Of a stretch of DNA of 64,000 nt, positions 1 to 8,302 are shown piece after piece (positions within the stretch are counted from its first letter, which is position 1; every line of letters starts with the position of its first letter). The DNA is taken from positions 51,384-115,383 of the forward strand of contig CAVRNW010000009.1 in assembly GCA_963722665.1 (NCBI GenBank), written 5' to 3'. Below the pieces are notes generated by a model. The model did not search any database, was not told where the DNA came from, and saw only the letters and a list, made by a program, of their open reading frames with translations. The DNA comes from Site-B1 sp963722665 (lineage in GTDB: Bacteria > Bacteroidota > Bacteroidia > Flavobacteriales > Flavobacteriaceae). A program made the translations under genes and the position numbers.

Positions 1-2
1 CA

Positions 3-569
3 TCTCCTTATGGTAACACACAACCACCTTTTTTACCGGGTGAATTAGCAATTGGAGCTCAAGCAAGGTTTTTTGCAAGAATTGGCGGTAACACTCCAAA
101 AGAAATGACAGAGTTGTTTATTCAAGCAGAAAAATTTAAAGGAACTTCATTAATAGAGGTATTACAAAACTGTGTCATTTTTAATGATGGATGTTTTACT
201 CAGTTTACAGATAAAGATGTTCGTGAAGACAAGCAATTACATGTTGAACACGGAAAGCCTATGATATTTGGTAAAGAAAAAAACAAGGGTTTAATATTGA
301 ACGGGCTAAAATTAGAAGTAGTCACTATAGGAGAAAATGGTATCACTCAGGAAGATCTAATAGTTCATAATGCCAAAGAAAAAGACCCTACTCTGCACCA
401 AATGTTAGTAAGGTTAGAATATCCTCTGGTAACTGGAATTATTAGAAGTTATGATGATGTAACCTTAGAAGAAAGGGAAGACGCTTTAACTGCGCAGGTA
501 AAATCAAATTCAAATTTCAGAAAAACGGATGATCTGTTCTTCTCCGGAGAAACTTACGAGGTAAAATAA
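3..569 (+). CDS. 2-oxoacid:ferredoxin oxidoreductase beta subunit, C-terminal part
   Basis: The reading frame is already open at base 3, so the gene starts before the window; 188 residues are seen of a family that is usually about 340. The visible part carries the C-terminal signature of pyruvate/2-oxoglutarate ferredoxin oxidoreductase beta subunits: an RFFARIGG segment, then GTSLIEVLQNCVIFNDG. In this family the enzyme decarboxylates a 2-oxoacid to acyl-CoA and reduces ferredoxin. The thiamine-diphosphate motif lies in the missing N-terminal half. The alpha subunit is expected just upstream, outside the window. Which 2-oxoacid is used cannot be decided from this fragment; 2-oxoglutarate is my first guess. 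Confidence 0.85.
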   Translation, partial: SPYGNTQPPFLPGELAIGAQARFFARIGGNTPKEMTELFIQAEKFKGTSLIEVLQNCVIFNDGCFTQFTDKDVREDKQLHVEHGKPMIFGKEKNKGLILNGLKLEVVTIGENGITQEDLIVHNAKEKDPTLHQMLVRLEYPLVTGIIRSYDDVTLEEREDALTAQVKSNSNFRKTDDLFFSGETYEVK

Positions 570-577
570 AAAATAAA

Positions 578-2401
578 CTAAGCATCTATTTTCTTTCCTA
601 AATAGACAAATTTAGAGTTGTCGTCTAATTTCAAATCTTTAATTGATGCGGGGACTATGTCCAGAAACCCGGATTTACGTTTAATAAATAAAGGAACAAT
701 ATCTTTGTTTTTTTTGGTAATTTCAATTAAAGAGTCATAATGCGCCTTTGAATCTATTTCCACCTCATGTATCTTCGGGTATTTTCTAGCCACCTCTGTT
801 AGTTTAACAAAATCATCTGTGTGTGAAAATAGTCCGTCTTTAGGGTTGTTGTTTGGATCATTCATCTCTTCCGGAGTAATTAATCGGAAGCTGCCATTTT
901 CCCCAAACTGATCTTTAAATTTATTGATTGCAAATTTATTAATGTTTGAATTCCCTGTCAAACACAATAGATATCCTACGTCATTCAACTCTATGTTATC
1001 TGCAAGATCTTCAGAGAAAATGTCTTGCTTTATGGCTTCAAGGCCTAATAATTTTGCATTGTTAATATTGTTAGTGTTTGAATCAACAAGAACAACGTGT
1101 CTATTGTTCATTTTTAAATAACCTGCAATCAATACAGATAGCTTTCCTGCCCCTACAATTAATATTCCTTCGCTTTTCAATAAAAAGACCCCAACTATCT
1201 TGGCAAAAACCCTGGCTGTAGTAGCATTCAATAAAACGGTTCCCAAAACAACCATAAACACTAAAGGTGTGATGTATTCAGCACCTTCTACTCCTGCCTT
1301 CAATAACTTGCTTCCAAATAAAGAAGCTATCCCTGCCGCAACGATTCCTCGAGGACCAACCCAGCTAATAAAAATCTTTTCATTTGTTTTTAAGTTTGAT
1401 CCCATAGTGCTTAAAAACACCGCCAAAGGTCTGATAACTAAAATGACTATCAAAAATAATATGGCGGTTTTCCAATTATATAAAAGCATCATGTCTTCCA
1501 TATTAATGTTTGCAGCCAACAGAATAAAAAGAATTGAAATAAGTAAAACACTAAGTGATTCTTTGAAATAAAGTAGCTCCTTAATGTTTTCCAGCTTGTT
1601 GTTTCCGAGAACCATTCCCATAACCACTACAGCCAGTAATCCTGATTCATGTGCAAATAAATCAGATTCAACATAAACTAAAAGTACGGTTGACAGTGAA
1701 ACTACATTAAGTAAATAATGCGGGATCAGGTTTTTGTTTATTGCAAAGGCGAGTGCATGGGCAAAAGTGAACCCGAAAGTAGTTCCGAATAATAATATTT
1801 TTAAAAATTCGATTAAAGCTGTTTTAGTAAACCCGCCGCCGCCGCCGACACTAATGAATTCAAAAACTAAAACGGCAACCAATGCCCCGATAGGATCAAT
1901 TAAAATTCCTTCCCATTTTAGTACTGCCGAAACATCCTTTTTAAGCGGAATGTTTCTTAATATTGGTGTAATAACTGTAGGGCCTGTGACAATAATTAAA
2001 GCAGAGAATAAAAAGGACAGTTCCCAACTTAGGTCAAAGACATAATGCGCAATAAGTCCGCCTCCAAAAAAGGTTATAGCTGCCCCTAGTGTTATCAGTT
2101 TTGTGATTACTGGTCCCACCGTTTTGATCTCATTTCTTTTTAGGGTCAACCCGCCTTCAAAAAGAATTATGCTAATAGCTAACGAAACAAAATAATAGAG
2201 TCCGTCTCCCGGGAATAAGCCTTTTTGACCGTTCCAAACAGGTTCGATCCATTTTGACCCATCGTCCGATAAAAATTCTGCCGCTATTGGACCAACTAAT
2301 AGCCCTATTAGAATCAAAGGTAATATGGCGGGAATTTTAAATTTCCATGCCACCCATTGTGCTAATATGCCTAAAATAATTATTCCTGCTAATTCTATCA
2401 T
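578..2401 (-). CDS. CPA1-type cation:proton antiporter with TrkA-N domain
   Basis: A 607-residue membrane protein. Residues 1-400 hold about a dozen hydrophobic segments with hallmarks of the NhaP/CPA1 exchangers: FEGG at 81-84, TGPTVITP at 139-146 and the ion-site motif EGILIDP at 164-170. From about residue 410 a Rossmann-like TrkA-N (RCK) domain follows (ILIVGAGKLS, then a VLVDSN strand end), which in related transporters senses nucleotides and gates transport. The predicted role is Na+ or K+/H+ exchange at the inner membrane for pH or salt homeostasis; the ion is not decided by sequence. It converges with the ferredoxin-oxidoreductase gene, ending 9 bp from its stop. Confidence 0.9.
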   Translation of the reverse strand: MIELAGIIILGILAQWVAWKFKIPAILPLILIGLLVGPIAAEFLSDDGSKWIEPVWNGQKGLFPGDGLYYFVSLAISIILFEGGLTLKRNEIKTVGPVITKLITLGAAITFFGGGLIAHYVFDLSWELSFLFSALIIVTGPTVITPILRNIPLKKDVSAVLKWEGILIDPIGALVAVLVFEFISVGGGGGFTKTALIEFLKILLFGTTFGFTFAHALAFAINKNLIPHYLLNVVSLSTVLLVYVESDLFAHESGLLAVVVMGMVLGNNKLENIKELLYFKESLSVLLISILFILLAANINMEDMMLLYNWKTAILFLIVILVIRPLAVFLSTMGSNLKTNEKIFISWVGPRGIVAAGIASLFGSKLLKAGVEGAEYITPLVFMVVLGTVLLNATTARVFAKIVGVFLLKSEGILIVGAGKLSVLIAGYLKMNNRHVVLVDSNTNNINNAKLLGLEAIKQDIFSEDLADNIELNDVGYLLCLTGNSNINKFAINKFKDQFGENGSFRLITPEEMNDPNNNPKDGLFSHTDDFVKLTEVARKYPKIHEVEIDSKAHYDSLIEITKKNKDIVPLFIKRKSGFLDIVPASIKDLKLDDNSKFVYLGKKIDA

Positions 2402-2649
2402 TGAGTAATTTTGATGTTAAATTACTAATTTTTAATCCATAATACCAAAGAACAAAACCCAACATTTTATCTTATGTTCGTAAGATTGTAATTTCTTATT
2501 ATGTAAGGAAGTTAAATCAATATCTAAATTTTTTAATTCTGATCATCTTTTTTCACTATTAAACCTTTTAGAAACAAATTAATGATAGAATTCAATATTC
2601 TTAATTCACAAAACAAAAGGAGTAAGCGTTTAAAAAGTTCTTTTGCGCA
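2402..2649. other. Divergent intergenic region, antiporter / USP-SulP operon
   Basis: About 250 AT-rich bases lie between two divergently transcribed units and must hold both promoters. I see no open frame, RNA gene or strong hairpin. A short CTTA/TAAG inverted repeat occurs near 2471-2484. Confidence 0.5.
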
Positions 2650-3558
2650 ATGGATTATCAGTTTCTCTCAAAAAATGCTATCTTTCAAGTCAAACCAAAG
2701 ATTGAATCCTTGAAGGAAAAACCATTTAACACGATTGCTGTTGGCACGGCTTTTTCACCTAATTTAAAACCAAACATATATGAGGCTTCCAGACTTTCTT
2801 TATTCTTTGGGTCTAAACTTATTTTGATACATGTTGGAGAAGAATCTTCTGAAAAAATTAAGAAGATAAAAGAGATTTTGAAGCCTTTTATAAAGAGTGG
2901 TTTATCATATCAAATTGTTTTTAAAATTGGAGATCCTGTTGATGTTATCTTATCAATTACAAAAGAGCAAAACGTTGACCTTCTTATTTTAGGTGCCTTA
3001 CAAAGAGAAAATATTCTAAATTACTATGTTGGGTCCATAGCCAGAAAAATTACCAGACAAACAAGTTGTTCTGTGCTTCTGTTGATAAAACCATCTGTTG
3101 AAAGAGTGCCATGTGAGCATGTTGTGGTGAATGGATTAAAAGATCCTAAAACGAGGGAAACAATTAACGCTGCTTTTTTTGTGGCAAATAAATTAGGTGC
3201 TAATAAAATAACCATTGTAGAAGAGATAAGTCATCAAGAAGTTGCGGTTAATGTTAACGATGACAAATCCTTAAGAAGGTCAACCATAGTAAAAGAACGC
3301 TTAAGATTGCGTGAAAACTCCAGGGTAAAAGAACTAATTCAGAGTGTGCCAGACAATTTTAAGCAAGATATCAATATTAAAACTCAACCTATTTTTGGTA
3401 AAAGAGGATATTCCATAGGCCATTATGCACAAATGGTTCGGGCAGATCTTTTAGTAATGAACGCTCCAAGCAAAATGAGCTTTTGGGATCGATTATTCAC
3501 TCATGATATTGAACATATATTAACCGAATTACCAACCGATGTTTTGATTATTCAATGA
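2650..3558 (+). CDS. Universal stress protein with two USP domains
   Basis: The 302-residue protein contains two tandem UspA-like domains, roughly residues 25-150 and 155-302. The first has the typical core IAVGTAFSP...LILIHVG...VDLLILGA and ends GSIARKITRQTSCSVLLL. This resembles the nucleotide-binding G-2x-G-9x-G(S/T) motif, but the second glycine is replaced, so ATP binding is uncertain. The second domain ends ADLLVMNAPSKMSFWDRLF...LPTDVLII. The stop codon overlaps the start of the SulP transporter gene by ATGA, so the two are translationally coupled and the protein probably serves or regulates the transporter. The start is an ATG; an earlier in-frame start is not evident. Confidence 0.88.
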   Translation: MDYQFLSKNAIFQVKPKIESLKEKPFNTIAVGTAFSPNLKPNIYEASRLSLFFGSKLILIHVGEESSEKIKKIKEILKPFIKSGLSYQIVFKIGDPVDVILSITKEQNVDLLILGALQRENILNYYVGSIARKITRQTSCSVLLLIKPSVERVPCEHVVVNGLKDPKTRETINAAFFVANKLGANKITIVEEISHQEVAVNVNDDKSLRRSTIVKERLRLRENSRVKELIQSVPDNFKQDINIKTQPIFGKRGYSIGHYAQMVRADLLVMNAPSKMSFWDRLFTHDIEHILTELPTDVLIIQ

Positions 3559-5762
3559 GCCCTAAAAAAGATAACATAAAAGAGTTTTTCAAGGCTTTAC
3601 CTGGGAATATTTTTTCTGGATTTGTAGTAAGTTTAATTGCTCTACCGCTAGGATTGGGATTAGCCATGGCTAGTGATGCGCCTCCAATTTCAGGAATTAT
3701 TTCTGCAGTTGTTGGTGGTATTGTTGTGTCCATTTTGGGTGGTAGCTATGTGACTATAACAGGTCCTGGCAATGGCTTGGTTGGTGTTTTGTTAATTGCC
3801 ATAACTACTCTGGGGCTTAATAATGCATACGCAGCCATTATTTGTTCTGGAATTTTATTATTGGTTTTAGGGTTTTTAAGAATGGGGAAATTAGCAGATT
3901 TTTTTCCGTCATCGGCAATTCAAGGAATGCTTGCAGCCATAGGGTTAATAATTCTGGGAAAACAATTCCATATTATGTTGGGTAACCGAATTGTAGAAGA
4001 TAATAGTTTTGGTTATTTACTTGAAATTCCTACATCTATATTTAAAATTTTTAGTTATAAAGATTCCAGTTTATTTTTTGCGGCTTTTTCCGGTATTGCA
4101 AGTCTTGCAATGATGGTTTTCTATTCAAAACTAAGAAATAAGGTTTTCCAGTTTATTCCTGCGCCTATGTGGATTGTTATTTTTTCTATTGGTTTCAGTT
4201 ATTACTTCGAACTTGTCTTAAATAAACCAAATCCAATTAATCCCGATTATATGTTATCAGGAATACCCTCTTTTCAAAAAATAATTACCCAAATCCCGAC
4301 ACCAAATTTTGAAAAAATTACTGGTTTATCATTTTGGTCAAGCGTATTTGCATTAACACTTATTTCAAGTATTGAATCCTTATTAAGTATCAAAGCCATT
4401 GATAAATTAGATCCGCAAAAAAGACGATCTAACGTCAACAAAGACATTAAAGCCCTGGGGTTGGCAACTGTTGGTAGTGCGTTTTTAGGTGGTTTGAATG
4501 TAGTTACGGTTATTGCAAGGAGTTCGGTTAATTTAAACAATGGCGGAAATAACAGGTCTGCCAATTTCTCACATGCATTGTTTTTAGTTATTTTTATAAT
4601 ATTATTTAGCTCCCAATTGGAAAGGATTCCGCTTCCTGCGCTTATGTCTATTCTGGTATATACAGGCTATAAGCTTGCATCTCCTAAATTAGTTCGTAAT
4701 ATTTTTTCAATAGGAAGGGAGCAACTTATCATATTCTTTATTACGCTTTTTGTTACCCTAAAAATTGATATTATTTCGGGTATTGCATCAGGGGTTTTGG
4801 TTACTTTCATTATTCACATTTTTGTAAACGGAAGCGCTTCTCTTTTTTTAAGAAATATATTAAAACCAAATGTGTTGATGTTTAAAGAGGAAGAAAACCG
4901 AAAGGACAATTATTATGTCAGTGTAAAGCACTTTTCAAGTTTTCTTAATTTTTTCAGATTAAAACATAAACTGGATTCAATCCCAGAAGACAAAGATGTC
5001 ATAGTTGACTTTTCAATGTGTGATTTTGTTGATGATACTGTTATGGAAAATCTAAACAGTTACCAGGAATTATTCGCAAAAAGAGGAGGCCATTTTGAAG
5101 TGATTGGTTTAGACATGCATGATACATATTCAGAACATCCTTTTGCATTAAGGAAGTTGCTTCCTGTTCCTGATTTTTTCGGAAAAAACTTAACAAAAAG
5201 ACAAAATACAATAAATGATATTTCTTCTGATTTTAAATTGAATTATGACTCTGAAAAAAACAAAGAAACACGCTTTTTAAATAATTTCCTGTTTTTTAAA
5301 ACAAGACAAATAAATCATATTTATAACGAAATTCACAATGAGAAATACACGCTAAGATTATTCGACATGGAGTTTACCGAAGGAGAGTTCATAGCCAAAG
5401 AAGTTGTAAGAACAACTATGTTGCACATCAAAATACCACAAGCACCAATATTCACACTTGATAAAGAAGGGTTTTTAGAAAAAATGTATGGCTTTGCGGG
5501 CTTTAAAGACATACACATCGAAAATCATAAGGATTTTTCGAAACGTTTTTATCTTTTAGGCGATGACGAAAATGCGGTAAAAAAATTCTTTAATGACGAG
5601 CTGGTTCATTTTTTTGAAAGCAATCCATATTTTCATATTGAATCTAACGGAAATAGTCTGCTTATTTTTGATAAAGAACGATTAGCAAGTATTAGAGAAA
5701 TAAAAGGGCTCTTGGATTTTGGCAAACGGCTGCAAAAAATATTAAACAAAAATATCTCATAA
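3555..5762 (+). CDS. SulP family inorganic anion transporter with STAS-like C-terminus
   Basis: A 735-residue protein. Residues 1-430 are strongly hydrophobic with SulP features near the N-terminus: the LPLGLGLAMASDAPPISG segment and a GSYVTITGPG loop. After the membrane part, a segment around residues 475-520 (VIVDFSMCDFVDD, then NLNSYQELF) looks like a STAS domain, and about 200 further cytoplasmic residues follow with no assignment from me. SulP proteins move sulfate, bicarbonate or other anions across the inner membrane, often with sodium or protons. The gene overlaps the upstream universal stress protein gene by 4 bp (ATGA). The substrate could be bicarbonate or sulfate; sequence alone does not decide. 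Confidence 0.88.
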   Translation: MSPKKDNIKEFFKALPGNIFSGFVVSLIALPLGLGLAMASDAPPISGIISAVVGGIVVSILGGSYVTITGPGNGLVGVLLIAITTLGLNNAYAAIICSGILLLVLGFLRMGKLADFFPSSAIQGMLAAIGLIILGKQFHIMLGNRIVEDNSFGYLLEIPTSIFKIFSYKDSSLFFAAFSGIASLAMMVFYSKLRNKVFQFIPAPMWIVIFSIGFSYYFELVLNKPNPINPDYMLSGIPSFQKIITQIPTPNFEKITGLSFWSSVFALTLISSIESLLSIKAIDKLDPQKRRSNVNKDIKALGLATVGSAFLGGLNVVTVIARSSVNLNNGGNNRSANFSHALFLVIFIILFSSQLERIPLPALMSILVYTGYKLASPKLVRNIFSIGREQLIIFFITLFVTLKIDIISGIASGVLVTFIIHIFVNGSASLFLRNILKPNVLMFKEEENRKDNYYVSVKHFSSFLNFFRLKHKLDSIPEDKDVIVDFSMCDFVDDTVMENLNSYQELFAKRGGHFEVIGLDMHDTYSEHPFALRKLLPVPDFFGKNLTKRQNTINDISSDFKLNYDSEKNKETRFLNNFLFFKTRQINHIYNEIHNEKYTLRLFDMEFTEGEFIAKEVVRTTMLHIKIPQAPIFTLDKEGFLEKMYGFAGFKDIHIENHKDFSKRFYLLGDDENAVKKFFNDELVHFFESNPYFHIESNGNSLLIFDKERLASIREIKGLLDFGKRLQKILNKNIS

Positions 5763-5800
5763 TAAATTCTTAACCTTTGCAATCAATTATTTCTATTTTA

Positions 5801-5808
5801 TTAATTTG
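5801..5808 (+). promoter_or_regulatory. Possible -7 element upstream of the MBL hydrolase gene
   Basis: TTAATTTG lies 9 bp before the ATG at 5817 and resembles the Bacteroidota -7 consensus TAnnTTTG. No clear -33 element was identified, and the spacing leaves a very short leader. Confidence 0.3.
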
Positions 5809-5816
5809 CGCAACTT

Positions 5817-6677
5817 ATGAAATTATACCCTATAAACGCCGGTAATTTTAAGCTTGATGGTGGTGCCATGTTTGGTGTTGTTCCTAAGTCTATCTGGAAC
5901 AAAACCAACCCTGCAGACCAGAATAACATGATTGATATTGCAACACGTTGTTTGCTGATTGAAGATGGTGATCGGTTAATTTTGATCGATACTGGAATGG
6001 GGAACAAACAAAGTGATAAGTTTTTTGGTTACTATTACCTTTGGGGAGATGATACTATTGATACATCATTAGACCAGTACGGTTTTCATAGAGATGATAT
6101 TACAGATGTTTTTATGACACATCTTCATTTTGATCATTGCGGCGGAAGTATACAGTGGAATAAAAAAGGGACAGTCTTGGAACCGGCATTTAAAAATGCC
6201 CTGTTTTGGAGTAATGAAGATCATTGGAAATGGGCAACTCAACCCAATAAACGCGAAAAAGCGTCGTTCTTAAAAGAAAACATCCTTCCTATGGAAGAAT
6301 CTGGTAAATTGAAGTTCACTTCAATTCCAAAGAGTAATATTCTTAAAAAATCTGAACTTGATTTCGATATTTTTTTTGCAAATGGCCATACAGATAAGCA
6401 AATGATCCCATTAATATATTATAAGGGTAAAACCATTGCTTTTATGGCAGACCTATTGCCAACCGCGGGTCACATTCCACTCTCTTTTGTTATGGGTTAT
6501 GATACAAGACCATTATTAACATTGGACGAAAAAGAGATATTTCTGAATCTGGCGGCAGATAATAATTATTATTTATTTCTTGAGCATGATGCTCATAATG
6601 AAATAATTACAGTTCAGCATACAGAAAAAGGCGTGCGTTTAAAGGACGTCTACAAAACAAAAGAAATTTTTAATTAA
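5817..6677 (+). CDS. MBL-fold metallo-hydrolase
   Basis: The 286-residue protein has the metallo-beta-lactamase signature HLHFDHCGG at residues 102-110, giving ligands H102, H104, D106 and H107. Later metal ligands are recognisable: a His in ANGHTDKQ, an Asp in FMADLLPTAGH and a His in LEHDAHNE. No signal peptide is seen, so it is cytoplasmic. The overall layout is that of lactonase/quorum-quenching-like or general MBL hydrolases that bind two zinc ions; the substrate is unknown. It is followed 11 bp downstream by the S8 peptidase gene in the same direction, so they may be co-transcribed, although there is no obvious functional link. Confidence 0.88.
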   Translation: MKLYPINAGNFKLDGGAMFGVVPKSIWNKTNPADQNNMIDIATRCLLIEDGDRLILIDTGMGNKQSDKFFGYYYLWGDDTIDTSLDQYGFHRDDITDVFMTHLHFDHCGGSIQWNKKGTVLEPAFKNALFWSNEDHWKWATQPNKREKASFLKENILPMEESGKLKFTSIPKSNILKKSELDFDIFFANGHTDKQMIPLIYYKGKTIAFMADLLPTAGHIPLSFVMGYDTRPLLTLDEKEIFLNLAADNNYYLFLEHDAHNEIITVQHTEKGVRLKDVYKTKEIFN

Positions 6678-6688
6678 AACTAAATAAA

Positions 6689-8281
6689 ATGCGATTATTA
6701 AAATCCCTGTTTCTATCAGCTATAATAGCTGTCATCTTAACCAGCTGCGGTGCTTCACCAATACTTAGTACCCCAATTGAAAATATAGATACAACTCCCT
6801 TAAAAGAAAAAGAACTAACTGACAAAGAGAAGCAAACCTGGGGTCATTTAGACCTTGTTAAAGATACTATCCCGGGAATGAGCGTAGATCGTGTGTATTC
6901 TGAAATCTTATCAGGAAAAAAAGGTAAAACGATAATTGTTGCTGTGATAGATTCTGGTATAGATATTAATCATGAAGATCTGGATGGAGTTGTTTGGACC
7001 AATACCAAGGAAGTTCCCGGAAACGGAAAAGATGATGATAAAAACGGATACATTGATGACATTCACGGGTGGAACTTTTTAGGAGACGCATATCATGAGC
7101 AGCTTGAAATGACTCGTATTTTGGCTTTAAACGACACCAGCAATCCTGATTATCTTAGAGCTAAAGAAGACTATGAAATAGAATATGCTCAAACTCTTCA
7201 AATAAAGCAAAATATTGAAAGTTTATTGCAGCAAATAGTTCCGGCGCAAGAATTACTTCGAAAGCATTTAAACAAAGAAAATTACACTAAAGAAGATGTT
7301 ATAAAAATACAAACAGAGGATCAGGCGCTGCTTCAGGCAAAAAATATTCAAATGTTCTTGTATCAACAAGATCTGACATATGAAAAAATTAAAGAGGCCG
7401 CTGACGAATACGCTGAAATATTAAATTATAATCTGTCTAAAGATTTTAAAGGCAGAAAAACGAATGACAATATCAATGACTTGACAGATGTGAGTTACGG
7501 AAATGGTAACATATTGCCTGTTAAGAAATCTGAAAGCCACGGTACGCATGTCGCGGGAATAATAGCCGCAGAGCGAAATAATGGAAAAGGTGTTAATGGT
7601 GTTGCAGACAATGTTAAAATAATGGCATTACGGGCAGTTCCTAATGGTGATGAATATGATAAAGATGTTGCATTAGCAATTCGTTATGCGGTAGACAATG
7701 GTGCTAAAGTAATTAATGGAAGCTTTGGAAAAGATTTTTCACCTCATAGTGAATGGGTAAGAGATGCTGTTGCTTACGCGGGGCAAAAAGATGTGGTGTT
7801 TGTGCATGCTGCTGGAAATGACAGTAAAAATGTCGATAAGGAGCCAAATTACCCAGATGATAATGTAAACAATGGTCCGGAAGTTTCAGATTCATATATT
7901 ACCGTAGGGGCATTATATCCAAAATATGGCTCTGATATGGTAGCGGGATTTTCAAATTATGGAAAGAACAATGTAGATATCTTTGCTCCGGGAGCTAAAG
8001 TATATTCAACCACTCCTGAAAATGAATACGACACAAAAGGCGGGACCTCTATGGCCGCTCCTGCGGTAGCGGGAATTGCAGCATTAATTCGTTCTTATTA
8101 TCCTAAATTATCTGCAGCTCAGGTAAAGCAAATTATTTTAGAATCCGGATTACCTATCAAGGCTAAGGTGGTGGTAGCCGGAAAGCCTGAAGATGTTCAG
8201 GCTTTTTCAGAGCTTTGCAGATCCGGAAAAATAGCTAATGCTTATAACGCATTGGTTTTGGCTTCGCAAATGTCCAGGTAA
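6689..8281 (+). CDS. S8 (subtilisin) family peptidase, lipoprotein
   Basis: A 530-residue predicted lipoprotein: the hydrophobic signal ends in an LTSC lipobox with Cys20. The complete subtilase triad is visible: Asp88 in VAVIDSGID, His284 in SHGTHVAG and Ser454 in GGTSMAAP, with the oxyanion Asn377 in AAGND. The spacing between Asp and His is about 196 residues, much longer than the few dozen of classical subtilisins; the extra region (about 105-270) is charged and probably helical. The protein probably acts in the periplasm or on the cell surface in protein turnover. The next gene is a second lipoprotein peptidase (M1), 21 bp downstream. Confidence 0.93.
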   Translation: MRLLKSLFLSAIIAVILTSCGASPILSTPIENIDTTPLKEKELTDKEKQTWGHLDLVKDTIPGMSVDRVYSEILSGKKGKTIIVAVIDSGIDINHEDLDGVVWTNTKEVPGNGKDDDKNGYIDDIHGWNFLGDAYHEQLEMTRILALNDTSNPDYLRAKEDYEIEYAQTLQIKQNIESLLQQIVPAQELLRKHLNKENYTKEDVIKIQTEDQALLQAKNIQMFLYQQDLTYEKIKEAADEYAEILNYNLSKDFKGRKTNDNINDLTDVSYGNGNILPVKKSESHGTHVAGIIAAERNNGKGVNGVADNVKIMALRAVPNGDEYDKDVALAIRYAVDNGAKVINGSFGKDFSPHSEWVRDAVAYAGQKDVVFVHAAGNDSKNVDKEPNYPDDNVNNGPEVSDSYITVGALYPKYGSDMVAGFSNYGKNNVDIFAPGAKVYSTTPENEYDTKGGTSMAAPAVAGIAALIRSYYPKLSAAQVKQIILESGLPIKAKVVVAGKPEDVQAFSELCRSGKIANAYNALVLASQMSR

Positions 8282-8302
8282 TTAGATGTTCATAAAAAAT
8301 TC

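Noticed and set aside
1200..2045. Plus-strand open frames of 103-123 codons opposite the antiporter gene
   Set aside because: They are antisense shadows of a clearly recognisable transporter gene and show no family motifs.
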